NCBI RefSeq assembly: GCF_020982545.1
Contig: NZ_JAJKLK010000003.1
Span: forward strand, 1,364,001 to 1,428,000
Direction: 5' to 3'
Source of the DNA: Streptomyces sp. MNU76
GTDB taxonomy: Bacteria; Actinomycetota; Actinomycetes; Streptomycetales; Streptomycetaceae
Length of the DNA: 64,000 bases
Every line of letters starts with the position of its first letter. Within the stretch, counting starts at the first letter, position 1. The translations under genes and the position numbers were made by a program. Below the pieces are notes generated by a model that was given only the letters and a program-made list of their open reading frames with translations, did not search any database and had not been told where the DNA came from. Shown here in pieces: positions 1 through 8,847 of this stretch.

Positions 1-45
1 GTGGTCATGCAGCCGATGCGTCCGGCGCTCATCGCAGCCCGTATC

Positions 46-249
46 TCAGGCCCCGAGGGAGTGCCGAGGTAGCGCACCGTGGACCTCCCCGGAGGCGACG
101 CCGACCGCCGTCCGGGCCACCTGCCGGCCGGGCGGAAGTCCGCGAAGTGGAGCCTGCGGCTGGTGGACCTCGCCATTTCGGGAAGGCGGCACGTTCCTGG
201 TCTTTGAGCCGGGCGAGGGCGCGGTGAGCGTCGGGTGTGCCTGGTTCAC
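46..249 (-). CDS. small hypothetical protein, end of conjugation operon
   Basis: A 67-residue frame begins with a GTG that overlaps the TGA of the upstream gene (GTGA arrangement), the coupling seen repeatedly in this operon. The product is rich in Pro, Arg and Gly and has no recognisable domain. Another minus-strand frame over the same DNA (with a run reading AHRALARLKDQERAAF) looks at least as protein-like, so a frameshift in this stretch is possible. The call is weak. Confidence 0.3.
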   Translation of the reverse strand: MNQAHPTLTAPSPGSKTRNVPPSRNGEVHQPQAPLRGLPPGRQVARTAVGVASGEVHGALPRHSLGA

Positions 250-1163
250 CGTGTGCGGCCGGGCATGGGGGTGGTCGCCGTCGGTGGCCCCGGACTCGGG
301 CCCGGCGGGAGACCGGTCCGGGTGATCCGACGCGCGGGGGCCAGGGCACGCATGCGGTCGACAGCGGTGTGCAGGTCCTCGCCGAGACTGCGCAGGGTGG
401 CCGCGGCGTCCTGGAGGTCGTAGTGGAGGTCGAATCCGTCGTCCTGCTCGGATTCCTTGGCCTTTTCCGCGGCTGCTTCGAAGAACTCGCCGAGCCGTTC
501 CAGCAGGCCGCTGGTGGGGTCCAGGATCTGGTGCAGCAGGGCGGCGGCGTCCGTAGACGACTCGGCGGCGTTGAGCCGGTCGGTGAGCGCGAGGAGCACG
601 TCGCCGTAGACGAAGGTGCGGTCCGCGCTGCCGCAGCCGTCCAGGGGTTTGGGGGTGCGGAGCGTCGGCTCAGTTGCGGACACCGCTGTACGGGCGGTGG
701 GCGAGGAGGGAGTCGGCAGCAGCCCGAGCTGGTCGAGGCGATGTTCGATCGCCTCGACCAGGGGCCGGGCGCTGCCGCCATGCCGGGTTTCGGGCCGGTC
801 AGGTGCACCGGGGTCGGCGGAGGGCACCGAGTCGTAGAGGACCTCGAACAACGAGGGGTCGTCGGGGTGCTCGCGGGTCGCGATCCAGCCCTCCGGGCTG
901 CCGGGCGGGCGGTCGGAGGGGGGCTCCTGCGGCGGACCGATGATCAGGTAACTGTCGTCGGGGAGCGATACGCGCACGATGTAGGCGCTGAGCCCGAACT
1001 CGATGTCGCACTCCAGCCCGCGCTCTCGCAGCGGCGTGGTGATGTGCGCGTGGCGGTGCCACAGCTCCTGCCACCACGGGGTGCCCACGTTGTGATGGTC
1101 GGGAAGCGGTGCGAGCGGAGTCACGCGGCGGGCGTCTGGAGTGCTCTCCTGGTCAGCGGCCAC
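246..1163 (-). CDS. hypothetical protein of the conjugation operon
   Basis: This 305-residue protein starts at a GTG preceded by a good GGAGGAA ribosome-binding site. The first 110 residues look like a folded alpha/beta domain (IVRVSLPDDSYLIIGPPQ, then GWIATREHPDDPSLFEVLYD), in the style of the DUF317 and related proteins common on Streptomyces conjugative elements, although I cannot assign it with certainty. A Pro/Ala-rich linker leads to a helical C-terminal half (about residues 170-275) with heptad-like Leu and Ala positions, probably a coiled coil, and a Pro-rich tail. It is the penultimate gene of the minus-strand transfer operon, coupled to the genes on both sides, and likely acts in or near the conjugation machinery. 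Confidence 0.6.
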   Translation of the reverse strand: MAADQESTPDARRVTPLAPLPDHHNVGTPWWQELWHRHAHITTPLRERGLECDIEFGLSAYIVRVSLPDDSYLIIGPPQEPPSDRPPGSPEGWIATREHPDDPSLFEVLYDSVPSADPGAPDRPETRHGGSARPLVEAIEHRLDQLGLLPTPSSPTARTAVSATEPTLRTPKPLDGCGSADRTFVYGDVLLALTDRLNAAESSTDAAALLHQILDPTSGLLERLGEFFEAAAEKAKESEQDDGFDLHYDLQDAAATLRSLGEDLHTAVDRMRALAPARRITRTGLPPGPSPGPPTATTPMPGRTR

Positions 1164-1398
1164 GGTTCCTCCGGCGGGAGGCCGGCGTGCGGTGGGGCGG
1201 AGGTATCCGGCGAGCGGGGTCGGTTTCCGGCTTCGGCACCGGACTGAAATCGAGTTCGTACTCGTCGTAGGCGGCGATCAGGCCGTGCTCCATCTGGGCT
1301 TCGCGTTCGGCGATCTGTGCCATGAGGTCGTCGTGCTCGGCCTGGCACTGCTGGTAGTCGGCCCAGTCGGCGTCGTTGAAGTGGGCGGGGCGGTTCAG
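1153..1398 (-). CDS. small acidic hypothetical protein with probable CTG start
   Basis: An 81-residue frame rich in Asp, Glu and Gln (FNDADWADYQQCQAEHDD, then AQIAEREAQMEHGLIAAYDE) clearly carries coding character. There is no ATG, GTG or TTG at its beginning. The first plausible codon is CTG at 1398, four bases after AAGGAG, and it overlaps a TGA in a neighbouring frame (CTGA), mimicking the ATGA and GTGA overlaps of the rest of the operon. The 3' end overlaps the next gene by 11 bases. Most of it is predicted helical. Function is unknown; the non-standard start is inferred from the ribosome-binding site. Confidence 0.5.
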   Translation of the reverse strand: MNRPAHFNDADWADYQQCQAEHDDLMAQIAEREAQMEHGLIAAYDEYELDFSPVPKPETDPARRIPPPHRTPASRRRNRGR

Positions 1399-2018
1399 GG
1401 GACTCCTTGAAGGGGTGGGGGTCTGCCCAGGTCAGCGGTGGCGACCGCCCGGTTCGGGCGTGGTTTTTGTTGACGGGCGGTGGCGCCGGGCTCTGGCGGT
1501 GGGAGGGCGTGAGGAAGAAGCGGTGGAAGTCGAGGTGGTCGGTGAGTTCCTGGACTGCGTCACCGAGCACCTGCGACGCGCGCCGCAGACAGGCACGCGC
1601 CGTCGCATGTTCGACGACCATGCGGTTGTCCCGGACGTAGCTGTCGTTCTCTCCGCCCGGCCGGGGCAGTGAGAGCGCGGTCTGCGCGGTCTCGGCGAAG
1701 TGCGGTACGGGCCTGGCTCGACAAGGTGACCGCCGACGCCAGATGGGCGAGGACGGCGCTGCTGGCACGGTTCGTACTGGAGGTGGTCCGGGCGAAGTCT
1801 GCGGTCAGCTGGACGACATCACGGGAGAGAGCCTGTGCGTCGGTGACGTATTGGAGAAGCGCGGTGTAGGACGGCGAGGCCGGGACGTGACCGGTGTCGT
1901 CCAGCAGTTCCCACTGCTCGAACGCGCCGGAGAGTCTGCCCCTTACGGCGTTGAGCGCGTCGATGAGGTGGAGGGTGGTGGCGCGCGGGATCAGTTCACG
2001 CTGGATATCAGGTTTCAT
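1395..2018 (-). CDS. hypothetical helical protein, reading frame broken
   Basis: The gene starts at ATG 2018, 12 bases after the VirB4-like gene. The first ~100 residues (ending near SAVTLSSQA) are in one frame. The natural continuation (PHFAETAQTALSLPRPGGEN through QELTDHLDFHRFFLTPSH) lies in another frame from about position 1706 on, so there is a one-base insertion or two-base deletion near 1705-1710. A second shift before 1395 would be needed to reach the TGA that overlaps the downstream CTG start. In the uncorrected sequence the first frame stops at 1560. The protein is alpha-helical and resembles small helical accessory proteins of Streptomyces transfer regions. The break may be real decay or a sequencing error. 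Confidence 0.5.
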
Positions 2019-2030
2019 GAGTCTTTTGCG

Positions 2031-3545
2031 TTAGTGCATGCGGGCGTCGGTGTCGAAGAGCGCCAGCTCGTGCGGGTGGAGTTGATGTTGGACGATGAAA
2101 GATCGTCCGGCGACCTTCCACAGCCCGCGCCCGCGGTTGAGGTGGGAGATCGCTTCGGTCTCCACCGAGGTCAGCCCCAGCAGTGCTGCTGCCCCGTGGA
2201 GTTGGTCGGTCTCCTGCCGGTAGATGATGCGGGTGGAGCAGTCGGCGAGCAGACCTTCGGCCAGAGCGCGTCCGCGGGATCCGGCGTCGCCTGCGGTGAG
2301 CAGGTCGGACAGTCGGTGGATGACCATGAGGTTGGCGATGCCCAGGCCGCGGCTGAGCTTCCACTGGGACTGCATGCGCTGCAGGAGGCCGGGGTGGCGC
2401 ATCAGGCGCCAGGCTTCGTCGTAGACGATCCAACGCCGGCCGCCGTTCGGGTCGGACAGCGCGGACTCCATCCATGCCGAGGCGCAGGTCATGGCGAGGA
2501 CGAGGGCAGTGTCGTCGCCGGATCCGCCCAGGCGGGACAGGTCGATGGTCAGCATCGGCGAGCTGGGGTCGAACGTGACGGTGCTCGGGGCGTCGAACAT
2601 CCCGGCGAGGTCGCCGTGGACGAGGCGGCGCATGGCGTGGGCCAGGTCGCGGGAGGCGTCGCCGAGGCGGCCGGACATGATGCCGCCGGCCGTGTCGAGT
2701 TCGGCGGGGTTGTTGAGCATGACGGCGATGTCGCCGAGCAGCGGGGTGCGTCCGCTCTCGGCGGCGCGGGTGACGACGGCGTCCAGAGCCACGTCGAGGC
2801 CGGTGTGCTCCATCGGCAGCAGGTCCCGCCCGAGCACGGTGCGGGCCAGCGAGCCGAGCAGCAGCAGACGGCGCTTGCGGATCTCACCCGCCCAGTCCGT
2901 CTCGGAGACCGACGGCGGTCGCGGCGCCGCGTCCAGGGGATTCAGCTTGCCTGGCAGCCCGGGACCGACTGCGATCGAGGTGCCGCCCAGCGCCTGTGCC
3001 ACGGGAGTCCATTCACCCTTGGGATCACACGGGACGTAGACCCGGTATCCGAAGGCGATCGATCGCAGCGCGAAGCTCTTGGCCAACGCGCTCTTGCCCT
3101 GCCCGATCACGCCGGCCAACAGCACGTTGGGGTTGGTGAAGCCCTCGACCCTGCCGTACAGCGCGAACGGGTCGAAGACGAAGCTCGCTTCAGCGTGGAC
3201 GTCGCGGCCGATGTAGATGCCCTCGGCGCCGAGGCCGCCTTCGGCGAGAAAGGGATAGGCCCCGCTTGCGGTGGCGGTGGTCATGCGGTGGGCGGGCAGC
3301 TTGAGCTTGTTGTTGCGGGAGGACGCGGGCCCGGGCCGCCCGGCGGGCGGGAAGAGAGGCGGCGGCATCTGCCGCTCCTCCACGTCGGCGCCGCTGGTAT
3401 GGGCGGCGGCTTCGACGCGGGCCTTGGCGGTGGCCTCGGCGAGCTGCTGTCGGGCGGCCCTGCGGGAGGCGCGGTCGGTGCCGTGCGGGGTGAACAAGGG
3501 AGATGCCGAGGCGCGACGGGCTCGGCGCGCGGGCCGGTGGCTCAT
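2031..3545 (-). CDS. VirB4-like conjugation ATPase
   Basis: This is the motor ATPase of the type IV secretion-like apparatus. A Walker A motif (GVIGQGKS, residues 145-152) sits in a domain that opens with IYIGRDVHAEASFVFDPF, and a Walker B motif (WIVYDEAW) lies near residue 372, followed by the arginine-finger region typical of the VirB4/TraC branch. ATP hydrolysis would power pilus or channel assembly and DNA transfer at the membrane. I place the start at ATG 3545 (504 residues) because the open frame farther upstream is low-complexity Ser/Thr/Ala and runs over the previous gene's end. It is downstream of the secreted-protein gene and upstream of several small accessory genes. The family assignment is firm; which VirB4 subgroup is less sure. 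Confidence 0.85.
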   Translation of the reverse strand: MSHRPARRARRASASPLFTPHGTDRASRRAARQQLAEATAKARVEAAAHTSGADVEERQMPPPLFPPAGRPGPASSRNNKLKLPAHRMTTATASGAYPFLAEGGLGAEGIYIGRDVHAEASFVFDPFALYGRVEGFTNPNVLLAGVIGQGKSALAKSFALRSIAFGYRVYVPCDPKGEWTPVAQALGGTSIAVGPGLPGKLNPLDAAPRPPSVSETDWAGEIRKRRLLLLGSLARTVLGRDLLPMEHTGLDVALDAVVTRAAESGRTPLLGDIAVMLNNPAELDTAGGIMSGRLGDASRDLAHAMRRLVHGDLAGMFDAPSTVTFDPSSPMLTIDLSRLGGSGDDTALVLAMTCASAWMESALSDPNGGRRWIVYDEAWRLMRHPGLLQRMQSQWKLSRGLGIANLMVIHRLSDLLTAGDAGSRGRALAEGLLADCSTRIIYRQETDQLHGAAALLGLTSVETEAISHLNRGRGLWKVAGRSFIVQHQLHPHELALFDTDARMH

Positions 3546-3591
3546 AGCAGGGCGGCTTTCACGTGACGGCGGTCTGGACGCGGTGCTGGTG

Positions 3592-4131
3592 TCAGACGAC
3601 CGGTGAGGCAGTGAACAGAGCCGGGCTGCGGTAGTCCTTGCCGTCACCGCTCCAGTCCAGCCGGATGTAGCCGTCGGCGAGGTAACGGCCGGATCCAGCC
3701 GGGTACTTGAGGGTTCCGGTCGAGTAGTAGCCGTTGCCGTAGCTGTTGCTGTGTTCGAGCGTGTACTCAAGCCCGGTGTAGGCGGCGGACTTCACGACCG
3801 GGTCCGTGCCGCTGACGCTGCGCTTGGTCTGGAGCTGGAACTTGGCCTTGTTGAAGGTGTAGGTGTTGCGGTTCTTGGCCGTGTACGGGCCGTCCCAGTA
3901 CACGGTGGCGGTGGTGTAGATGGTGCCGCCGGAGCGCATGGCGCAGAGCGTCACCTCGAAGTCCCAGTTGTCGGAGTCGGGGCCGTTGTACGACGGGTCG
4001 TCGACGGAGTGGCTGCTGGTCTTGCAGTGGTAGCTGGCGGCGGATGCCGGGGTGGCGGTGGCCAGGGCGGCGGTGCCAGCGAGTGCGGCGAGTATGACGG
4101 CAGCGGAGGTGGAGCGCTTCAGGGCGCGCAT
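3592..4131 (-). CDS. secreted hypothetical protein
   Basis: A 179-residue protein with a classical Sec signal peptide (RSTSAAVILAALAGTAALA, cleavage after the ASA near residue 32). The mature part contains two Cys (KTSSH and LCAMRS regions) and a beta-rich, Tyr- and Gly-rich fold with alternating polar and aromatic residues. No domain is recognised. The start is ATG 4131; a longer frame upstream is Pro/Arg-rich shadow. Its position inside a conjugation operon suggests an extracellular or cell-wall role during mating, but that is inference only. Confidence 0.7.
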   Translation of the reverse strand: MRALKRSTSAAVILAALAGTAALATATPASAASYHCKTSSHSVDDPSYNGPDSDNWDFEVTLCAMRSGGTIYTTATVYWDGPYTAKNRNTYTFNKAKFQLQTKRSVSGTDPVVKSAAYTGLEYTLEHSNSYGNGYYSTGTLKYPAGSGRYLADGYIRLDWSGDGKDYRSPALFTASPVV

Positions 4132-4154
4132 TGAGGGCCTTTCGGTGGTGGGGG

Positions 4155-4511
4155 TTACTGGCTGCAGGTGGTGGTGTGGCCGTGCAGCGGGGTGTTGAGG
4201 TCGCTCGGGGTGGTCTTGCGGCGGACGACGTGGCCTGCGGCCAGGTGTCGCTGGCAGATGGTCAGGACGGGCGGTCCCTCGGGCAGCCGCTCGGGGTGGC
4301 AGTCCGTGTCCGTCGGGGTCTCGTCCGCGACGGGCAGGAGATGGAAGGCGTCGTGCACGCTGGCGGCGGCTTGGAACAGCCGGGTGCGCGCGGTGGCGAG
4401 GTGTCGTCCGGCGGCGGGGTGCGGGGGCCGGGCGAGGTCGGCGAGCTGGTCGAGCAGGTGGTGCAGCGCGGTCAGATGGGCGTGCACCACGTCGAGGTGC
4501 ACGCGATCCAC
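4155..4511 (-). CDS. hypothetical helical protein
   Basis: A 118-residue protein whose first half is a His- and Leu-rich helix (VVHAHLTALHHLLDQLADLA) and whose second half ends with a polar tail including HTTTC. GTG is the start. Small proteins of this type recur between the secreted protein and the SCO6880-type gene on Streptomyces elements. No function can be given. It is only 23 bases upstream of the secreted-protein gene and belongs to the same operon. Confidence 0.55.
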   Translation of the reverse strand: MDRVHLDVVHAHLTALHHLLDQLADLARPPHPAAGRHLATARTRLFQAAASVHDAFHLLPVADETPTDTDCHPERLPEGPPVLTICQRHLAAGHVVRRKTTPSDLNTPLHGHTTTCSQ

Positions 4512-4653
4512 CGGCGCTGGGGAGGGGGGCGCTGACCGGGCCAGGGCCCGGGTGTGATGGCGGACTCCGGCGCTGGCGGCGCGGAGGTAGGGTGCGCGTC
4601 GAGTTCAGTGGTGCGGGTTGGGTCAATGGGGGTCCTTGCCGCCGGGGAGGTGG

Positions 4654-5025
4654 TCAGCGGCCGGTCGTGGACCGGTGGCGGCGGGCGGGACGGCGGCGGA
4701 CGGCGCTGTGGCGTTGGCCTGAAGACGGGCGCGGGCTCTGTTCGCCGCGACGGTCGACGAAGTGGCCCGAGGAACGCGGGCCGGCATGGCTCTGCTCCGG
4801 CATGTAGACGACGTCCGCGCCTTCCTCGGCGCGGGCGGCGTCGGCTTGGTACCACTCGTGCTGGCTCGGGAGGCCGGCCAGCACGCGGGCAGCGTCGTCG
4901 AGGTTGGCGGCGTTGACGACGAAGCTCCTCGGGGCCTGGCCGTCGTGCCGCTCGCGTCCGGCAAAGGTGAGCGTGAACACACGGGGAGCCGTCGGGCCTA
5001 CGAGGTCGGCGTGGCGTTTGAGCAC
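4654..5025 (-). CDS. hypothetical protein
   Basis: A 123-residue protein starting at GTG 5025. The core (RVFTLTFAGRERHDGQAP, SFVVNAANLDDAARVLAGL, HEWYQADAARAEEGADVVYM) is a convincing small alpha/beta fold, and the last 35 residues are a disordered Arg/Pro/Ser tail. No homologous family comes to mind. It is part of the conjugation operon, 22 bases after the small frame ending at 5048. Confidence 0.6.
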   Translation of the reverse strand: MLKRHADLVGPTAPRVFTLTFAGRERHDGQAPRSFVVNAANLDDAARVLAGLPSQHEWYQADAARAEEGADVVYMPEQSHAGPRSSGHFVDRRGEQSPRPSSGQRHSAVRRRPARRHRSTTGR

Positions 5026-5047
5026 CGTGTCGAACCGATCGCTGGCC

Positions 5048-5158
5048 TCAAGGGCGGTGCTGATCGAGGGCGGCGCGGTGGCGGGCGGCCAGTTCCTGGC
5101 AGGAGGTGAGCAGGGCGCGCAGTTCGCGTCTCAGCTCGTCGTCGTTGAGGGACGTCAG
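5048..5158 (-). CDS. micro-ORF, helical peptide with CTG start
   Basis: A 36-residue frame (LNDDELRRELRALLTSCQEL at its core) has the amphipathic, charged pattern of a real helix and good codon usage, and fills the space between the SCO6880-type gene and the next gene. No ATG, GTG or TTG is available. CTG 5158, seven bases after GGGA, is the best start. It could also be the tail of a decayed longer gene. Confidence 0.35.
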   Translation of the reverse strand: MTSLNDDELRRELRALLTSCQELAARHRAALDQHRP

Positions 5159-5184
5159 CGCATGTCCCGGAGTCTGGAAGGGCG

Positions 5185-6657
5185 TTACAGAGCGGTGCGG
5201 GCGAGGGGAAGGGCGGCGAGGGTGAAGGCCGTCGGCTGCTGGTAGTTGAGGCGGCGCAGGTCGACGCCGGCGGTGACGGCGGCGGTCTCGATCTGCGCGC
5301 AGGCCGCGTCGAGGAGGGCATCGGTGTCGGCGGTGACGGTGACCAGGCCGGTCAGGGCGACGTCGGCGTGCCCGGCGATGAGCTGGCGCTCGCGCTGTTT
5401 GACGTCGGCGTACTCGACGGAGTCTTCCTCGCTGTCGACCTGGCCGCGGCGGGCGCGCTCGTTGGCATCGGCGATGATCGCCGCCTTCTTCCGCTGGACG
5501 TCCCGCAGCGCGGACTCGAGCTGCTGCGGCACGTATATAAGGGAGAGGCTGCGGCGGACCCCGGCGGTGAACATGATCTGGTGCAGAAACCCGGCCCCCA
5601 TCTCGGTCCGCGGCCAGTTCTCCACCCAGTACGTGGCGTGGCGGGCGGTGTCGGTGGCGAGCCGGTCGTACTCCTCGACCTGGACGACGGGCCCGGCGGC
5701 TGCCGGGTCCGCCTCGGTGCGGCCGGTGTCGGACCACTGCTGGAGCGCGGCGAGGGCCTGCGGGTCGTAGGCGGTGCGGATCACGGCGGCGATCTCCCGG
5801 GCGCTCAGCCACCCGGTGACCAGCAGGCCGGCGTTGCGGGCGGCCTGGGCGACGGAGGCGGTGGTCTGCTCCATGACGGTGAACGCGCCCGGCAGCCCTC
5901 CACCGGCCTGGGAGACCAGGCGTTTGGCGGCCTTGAGATCGAGGGAGATGGCGAGGTAGGTCTCGTGCGGGGCGGCGGCCGGGCCGGCGGAGGCGACCAG
6001 CTCGGAGTAGATCTGCCCGGCGACCGGGGTCTGGGGCTGGCCGTGCTGAGTCCAGTGGCGGACGAGGGTGTCGCCGGAGTCAGGGACCGTGCGCTCCAGG
6101 ACCTGCACGGTGGCGACGTGCCCGGTGCGGGCGATACCCGCCAGCGCACGCCCCCAGCCGTTCACGTTGTGGTTCTGCGTCGCGGCGTCCAGCAGGGCGA
6201 ATGCGCGGGATGTGACGCGGGCGACGGCGGTCAGGGTCTGGCGGTGCGGATCGTAAACGGCGGCAGCCCCGTTGGCGGAGTCGCCGGGGGTGACAACCTT
6301 GAGCGAGGCGGCGGTGCCGGGCAGGTGAAGGATGCCGTCCTGCCGGGGCCGAGTGAGGGGCCGGGCGAGCCAGAGCATCTGGCCGGTGCGGCGGCGCTGC
6401 GCGTAGCGGGCGACGATCGGCGCCCAGTCGATCAGTGAGCGGCCGTGCCGGCGGATCGCGACGAGCGCCCCCGACGCAGCCCACAGCGGGGCCAGGGCGA
6501 CGGCGCCGAGCAGTCCGGTGGAGATCACCGTCATCAGCAACAGCGCCAACGTGCACGACACGAGGACGAGTTGGGGCAAGGAGAGGCCGAGGAGGATGCC
6601 GCGGCGGGACCGGTGCGGGAACTTCACCGTGACCGGGGCGACGGAGAGATCAGTCAA
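5185..6657 (-). CDS. SCO6880-type membrane protein of conjugative T4SS
   Basis: A 490-residue protein with an N-terminal PrgI-like segment: two transmembrane helices (LGLSLPQLVLVSCTLALLLM and GLLGAVALAPLWAASGALV) followed by a soluble domain of over 380 residues. This is the organisation of the SCO6880 family, which accompanies VirB4- and VirB6-like genes on actinobacterial conjugative elements and in chromosomal copies such as the S. coelicolor SCO6880 locus. The start is TTG 6657, seven bases after a CAGGAG ribosome-binding site; the frame upstream lacks coding character. It probably forms part of the membrane channel. The precise role of the family is not established. Confidence 0.8.
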   Translation of the reverse strand: MTDLSVAPVTVKFPHRSRRGILLGLSLPQLVLVSCTLALLLMTVISTGLLGAVALAPLWAASGALVAIRRHGRSLIDWAPIVARYAQRRRTGQMLWLARPLTRPRQDGILHLPGTAASLKVVTPGDSANGAAAVYDPHRQTLTAVARVTSRAFALLDAATQNHNVNGWGRALAGIARTGHVATVQVLERTVPDSGDTLVRHWTQHGQPQTPVAGQIYSELVASAGPAAAPHETYLAISLDLKAAKRLVSQAGGGLPGAFTVMEQTTASVAQAARNAGLLVTGWLSAREIAAVIRTAYDPQALAALQQWSDTGRTEADPAAAGPVVQVEEYDRLATDTARHATYWVENWPRTEMGAGFLHQIMFTAGVRRSLSLIYVPQQLESALRDVQRKKAAIIADANERARRGQVDSEEDSVEYADVKQRERQLIAGHADVALTGLVTVTADTDALLDAACAQIETAAVTAGVDLRRLNYQQPTAFTLAALPLARTAL

Positions 6658-6738
6658 GGGGCGGCTCCTGGAGGCGCGGGTGGAACCCAGGGGCGGGAGG
6701 GAGCGTGCACATCCCACCCCCGGGAGTCGGGCAGTAGA

Positions 6739-8118
6739 TCAGAGGCCGGTCGGTGGCGGCGGTGATGCCGACCCGCTGGACGTGGCGTTCTGTGAGCCGG
6801 AGGACGGGGGTGCGCCCTGCGGCGGCGGAGTCGTGGTCGGCGGAGCGGACTGCCATCCGCCGCCCTGGCCGGACGCGGCGCTCGCGCCGGATCCGCCCGG
6901 ACCCGGGCTGCCGCCCACCTGGCCGGTGGTGTCGTCCGACACGCTCGTCGGCCCAGGCTGGACGGCCTTCTCCAGACCGGACTTGACGCCATCGCCACCG
7001 GGCGAGACGCCCGTTCCCCCGCCGCCCTGCGAACCTTCCCTGCCGTCTCCGCCTCCACCGGTCGGGTTGGCGGCGACATCGCCGGGGAAACCGCCCCCGC
7101 CAGCGGCGTCGGGCCCCTGCGGTGCGGCGCCTGCTCCGGCTGCAGCGCCACCGGTTCCGGCGGTGGCAGCAGCTGCGGCGGCCTTGCGGGCGGCCTTCTC
7201 GGCGTGGGCCTTGGCGATCTGGGCTCCAGCGCCACCGGCCCGGTGGATGGACTCGCCGTCGGTGCCGTCGGCCGCCCAGTGCACGAACTTGAAGACGGCG
7301 TACGGGCACAGCAGGACAAGGATCATGATCACGATGCCGGACATGACGTCGGCCAGAGCGGCGATGCCGTCCTTGGCCTCGGTTTTGCCCATGGCAGCGA
7401 TACCGAGTACGAAGATCACGGTCATCAGGAGCTTGGAGACCACGAGGGTGGCGGTGGCTTCGATCCAGCCCTTGCGCCAGCGGCGTGCGACCTCCCACCC
7501 GCCGCCGGCGGAAGCGAAGATGGCCAGGGTGACCATGACGAGGATGCCGACCTTGCGGACCATCATCACGCACCAGTAGAGGAAGGCGCCGAGGGCGGCG
7601 CCGAGACCGGTGACGACCGTAACGAGCCAGCCCAGTCCGGACAGGCCGGCGATCTGGTTCACCTTCACGATGCGGCGCACCGCCGACGCGATGTCCAGGT
7701 TCGCGGCTTTGAACAGGCCGTCGGAGACGGCGTCGACCACCTCGACGGCAACCGTGGTCAGGGCGATGGCGCAGAAGGCGAACAGAACGCCCGACATGGT
7801 GCCGGTGAATGCCTGTGTGAGGGCTTGTCCGTCGCGTCTGACGGCGGCCCGGACCAGCTGCGCGCAGAACGTCGCCACCAGCAGAACCAGGCCCAGCGGC
7901 AAGAGCATCTCGTAGTTGTCGCGGAACCAGCCGGCGTTCAGATCGACCTTGGTGGTGGTGTTGACCGCCTCGGCCGCCAGATCGGCTGCGGCAGCTGCCA
8001 GTTCACCTGCCGACTTCGCCATCCAGTCGCCGATGGCCTTGCCCGGGTCCGAGGCGAAATCCACCGCGTCGCCGACGGCGCACAGCTTGTCCGCCAGGGG
8101 AAAATCACAGAAACCCAC
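6739..8118 (-). CDS. VirB6/TrbL-like polytopic membrane protein
   Basis: A 459-residue protein that begins with an amphipathic leader (DKLCAVGDAVDFA) and then has six or seven hydrophobic segments between residues 65 and 280 (for example MLLPLGLVLLVATFCAQLV, WLVTVVTGLGAALGAFLYW and ISGIVIMILVLLCPYAVF-like stretches). The last ~160 residues are a disordered Gly/Pro/Ala-rich tail. This matches the VirB6/TrbL inner-membrane channel subunits of type IV secretion systems. It starts with GTG 8118 behind a GGAG-type ribosome-binding site, downstream of the VirB8-like gene. Confidence 0.8.
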   Translation of the reverse strand: MGFCDFPLADKLCAVGDAVDFASDPGKAIGDWMAKSAGELAAAAADLAAEAVNTTTKVDLNAGWFRDNYEMLLPLGLVLLVATFCAQLVRAAVRRDGQALTQAFTGTMSGVLFAFCAIALTTVAVEVVDAVSDGLFKAANLDIASAVRRIVKVNQIAGLSGLGWLVTVVTGLGAALGAFLYWCVMMVRKVGILVMVTLAIFASAGGGWEVARRWRKGWIEATATLVVSKLLMTVIFVLGIAAMGKTEAKDGIAALADVMSGIVIMILVLLCPYAVFKFVHWAADGTDGESIHRAGGAGAQIAKAHAEKAARKAAAAAATAGTGGAAAGAGAAPQGPDAAGGGGFPGDVAANPTGGGGDGREGSQGGGGTGVSPGGDGVKSGLEKAVQPGPTSVSDDTTGQVGGSPGPGGSGASAASGQGGGWQSAPPTTTPPPQGAPPSSGSQNATSSGSASPPPPTGL

Positions 8119-8154
8119 GAGGAGTTACTCCTCCATTCTTGTGTCAGGCGCGGG

Positions 8155-8847
8155 TCACTGCGTGACGCTCGGAGCGATGGCGGCCAAGGTGCAGTCGTGA
8201 TTCGGGCGGCACTGCACGGCGAGGGTCACGGCGCGTTCCTCGGCTCCGCCGCCGCCCTTCTTCCAGGCGATCTGCTGCTTACCGTTGACGGTGACGACGT
8301 AGATGTACGCCTCGGTGATCGCGGACGGGTCGTCGGCCAGTGCCTGCTTGAACGCGGAGGGGTAGTGGCCCTCGGTGACGCTGGCAGTGGCGTGCTGGTC
8401 CTGGTCGGCCATCCGCGACCACAGCACCGGATCGGGAACCTGGCCGGAGACCGAGGCCCAGTCGGCGTACTTGGTCTCCGTGGTCATCCAGGCGCGCATA
8501 CCGGCGAGTTGCTGGTCGCGGCTGGTGTCGCGGGTGTCGTAGGACCACAGCATCTGCGCCGCCGCCTTGGAGTAGGCGACCGGTTCGGCGATCTGCGGAG
8601 GCGTGGGCACCGACCTGGATCCGGAGGAAGGCTCCGGCGCGGCCTCGGAGGAGGATGGGCTGTGAACCGGGGCGGGCGCGGCGGCGTCCGGGACCGGGTG
8701 GCCGTCCCTGCCGCCGGTCAGCAGGGCGACGATCCCGGCGATGCCGAGCAGGACGGCGAGGACGCAGGCGACCATCGCGATGCGCCGGTTGGCCGACCAG
8801 CCTGCGCCGTACGAGGACAGCGAAAAGGAGGGAACTCGTTTCCGCAT
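8155..8847 (-). CDS. VirB8-like bitopic conjugation protein
   Basis: A 230-residue protein with a short cytoplasmic N-terminus, one transmembrane helix (IAMVACVLAVLLGIAGIVAL), a Pro/Ser-rich linker and an extracytoplasmic domain of about 150 residues (SKAAAQMLWSYDTRDTSRDQ onward) with a disulfide-capable pair in CRPNHDC. The layout is that of VirB8/TcpC-type proteins that scaffold type IV secretion channels; the assignment rests on topology and context rather than a recognised motif. ATG 8847 overlaps the upstream stop (TGATG), so the two genes are translationally coupled. Confidence 0.7.
   Translation of the reverse strand: MRKRVPSFSLSSYGAGWSANRRIAMVACVLAVLLGIAGIVALLTGGRDGHPVPDAAAPAPVHSPSSSEAAPEPSSGSRSVPTPPQIAEPVAYSKAAAQMLWSYDTRDTSRDQQLAGMRAWMTTETKYADWASVSGQVPDPVLWSRMADQDQHATASVTEGHYPSAFKQALADDPSAITEAYIYVVTVNGKQQIAWKKGGGGAEERAVTLAVQCRPNHDCTLAAIAPSVTQ

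Noticed and set aside
1743..3566. A 607-codon plus-strand frame over the VirB4-like gene
   Set aside because: The minus strand has Walker A and B motifs and correct size; the plus frame is Gly/Val/Glu-rich shadow.
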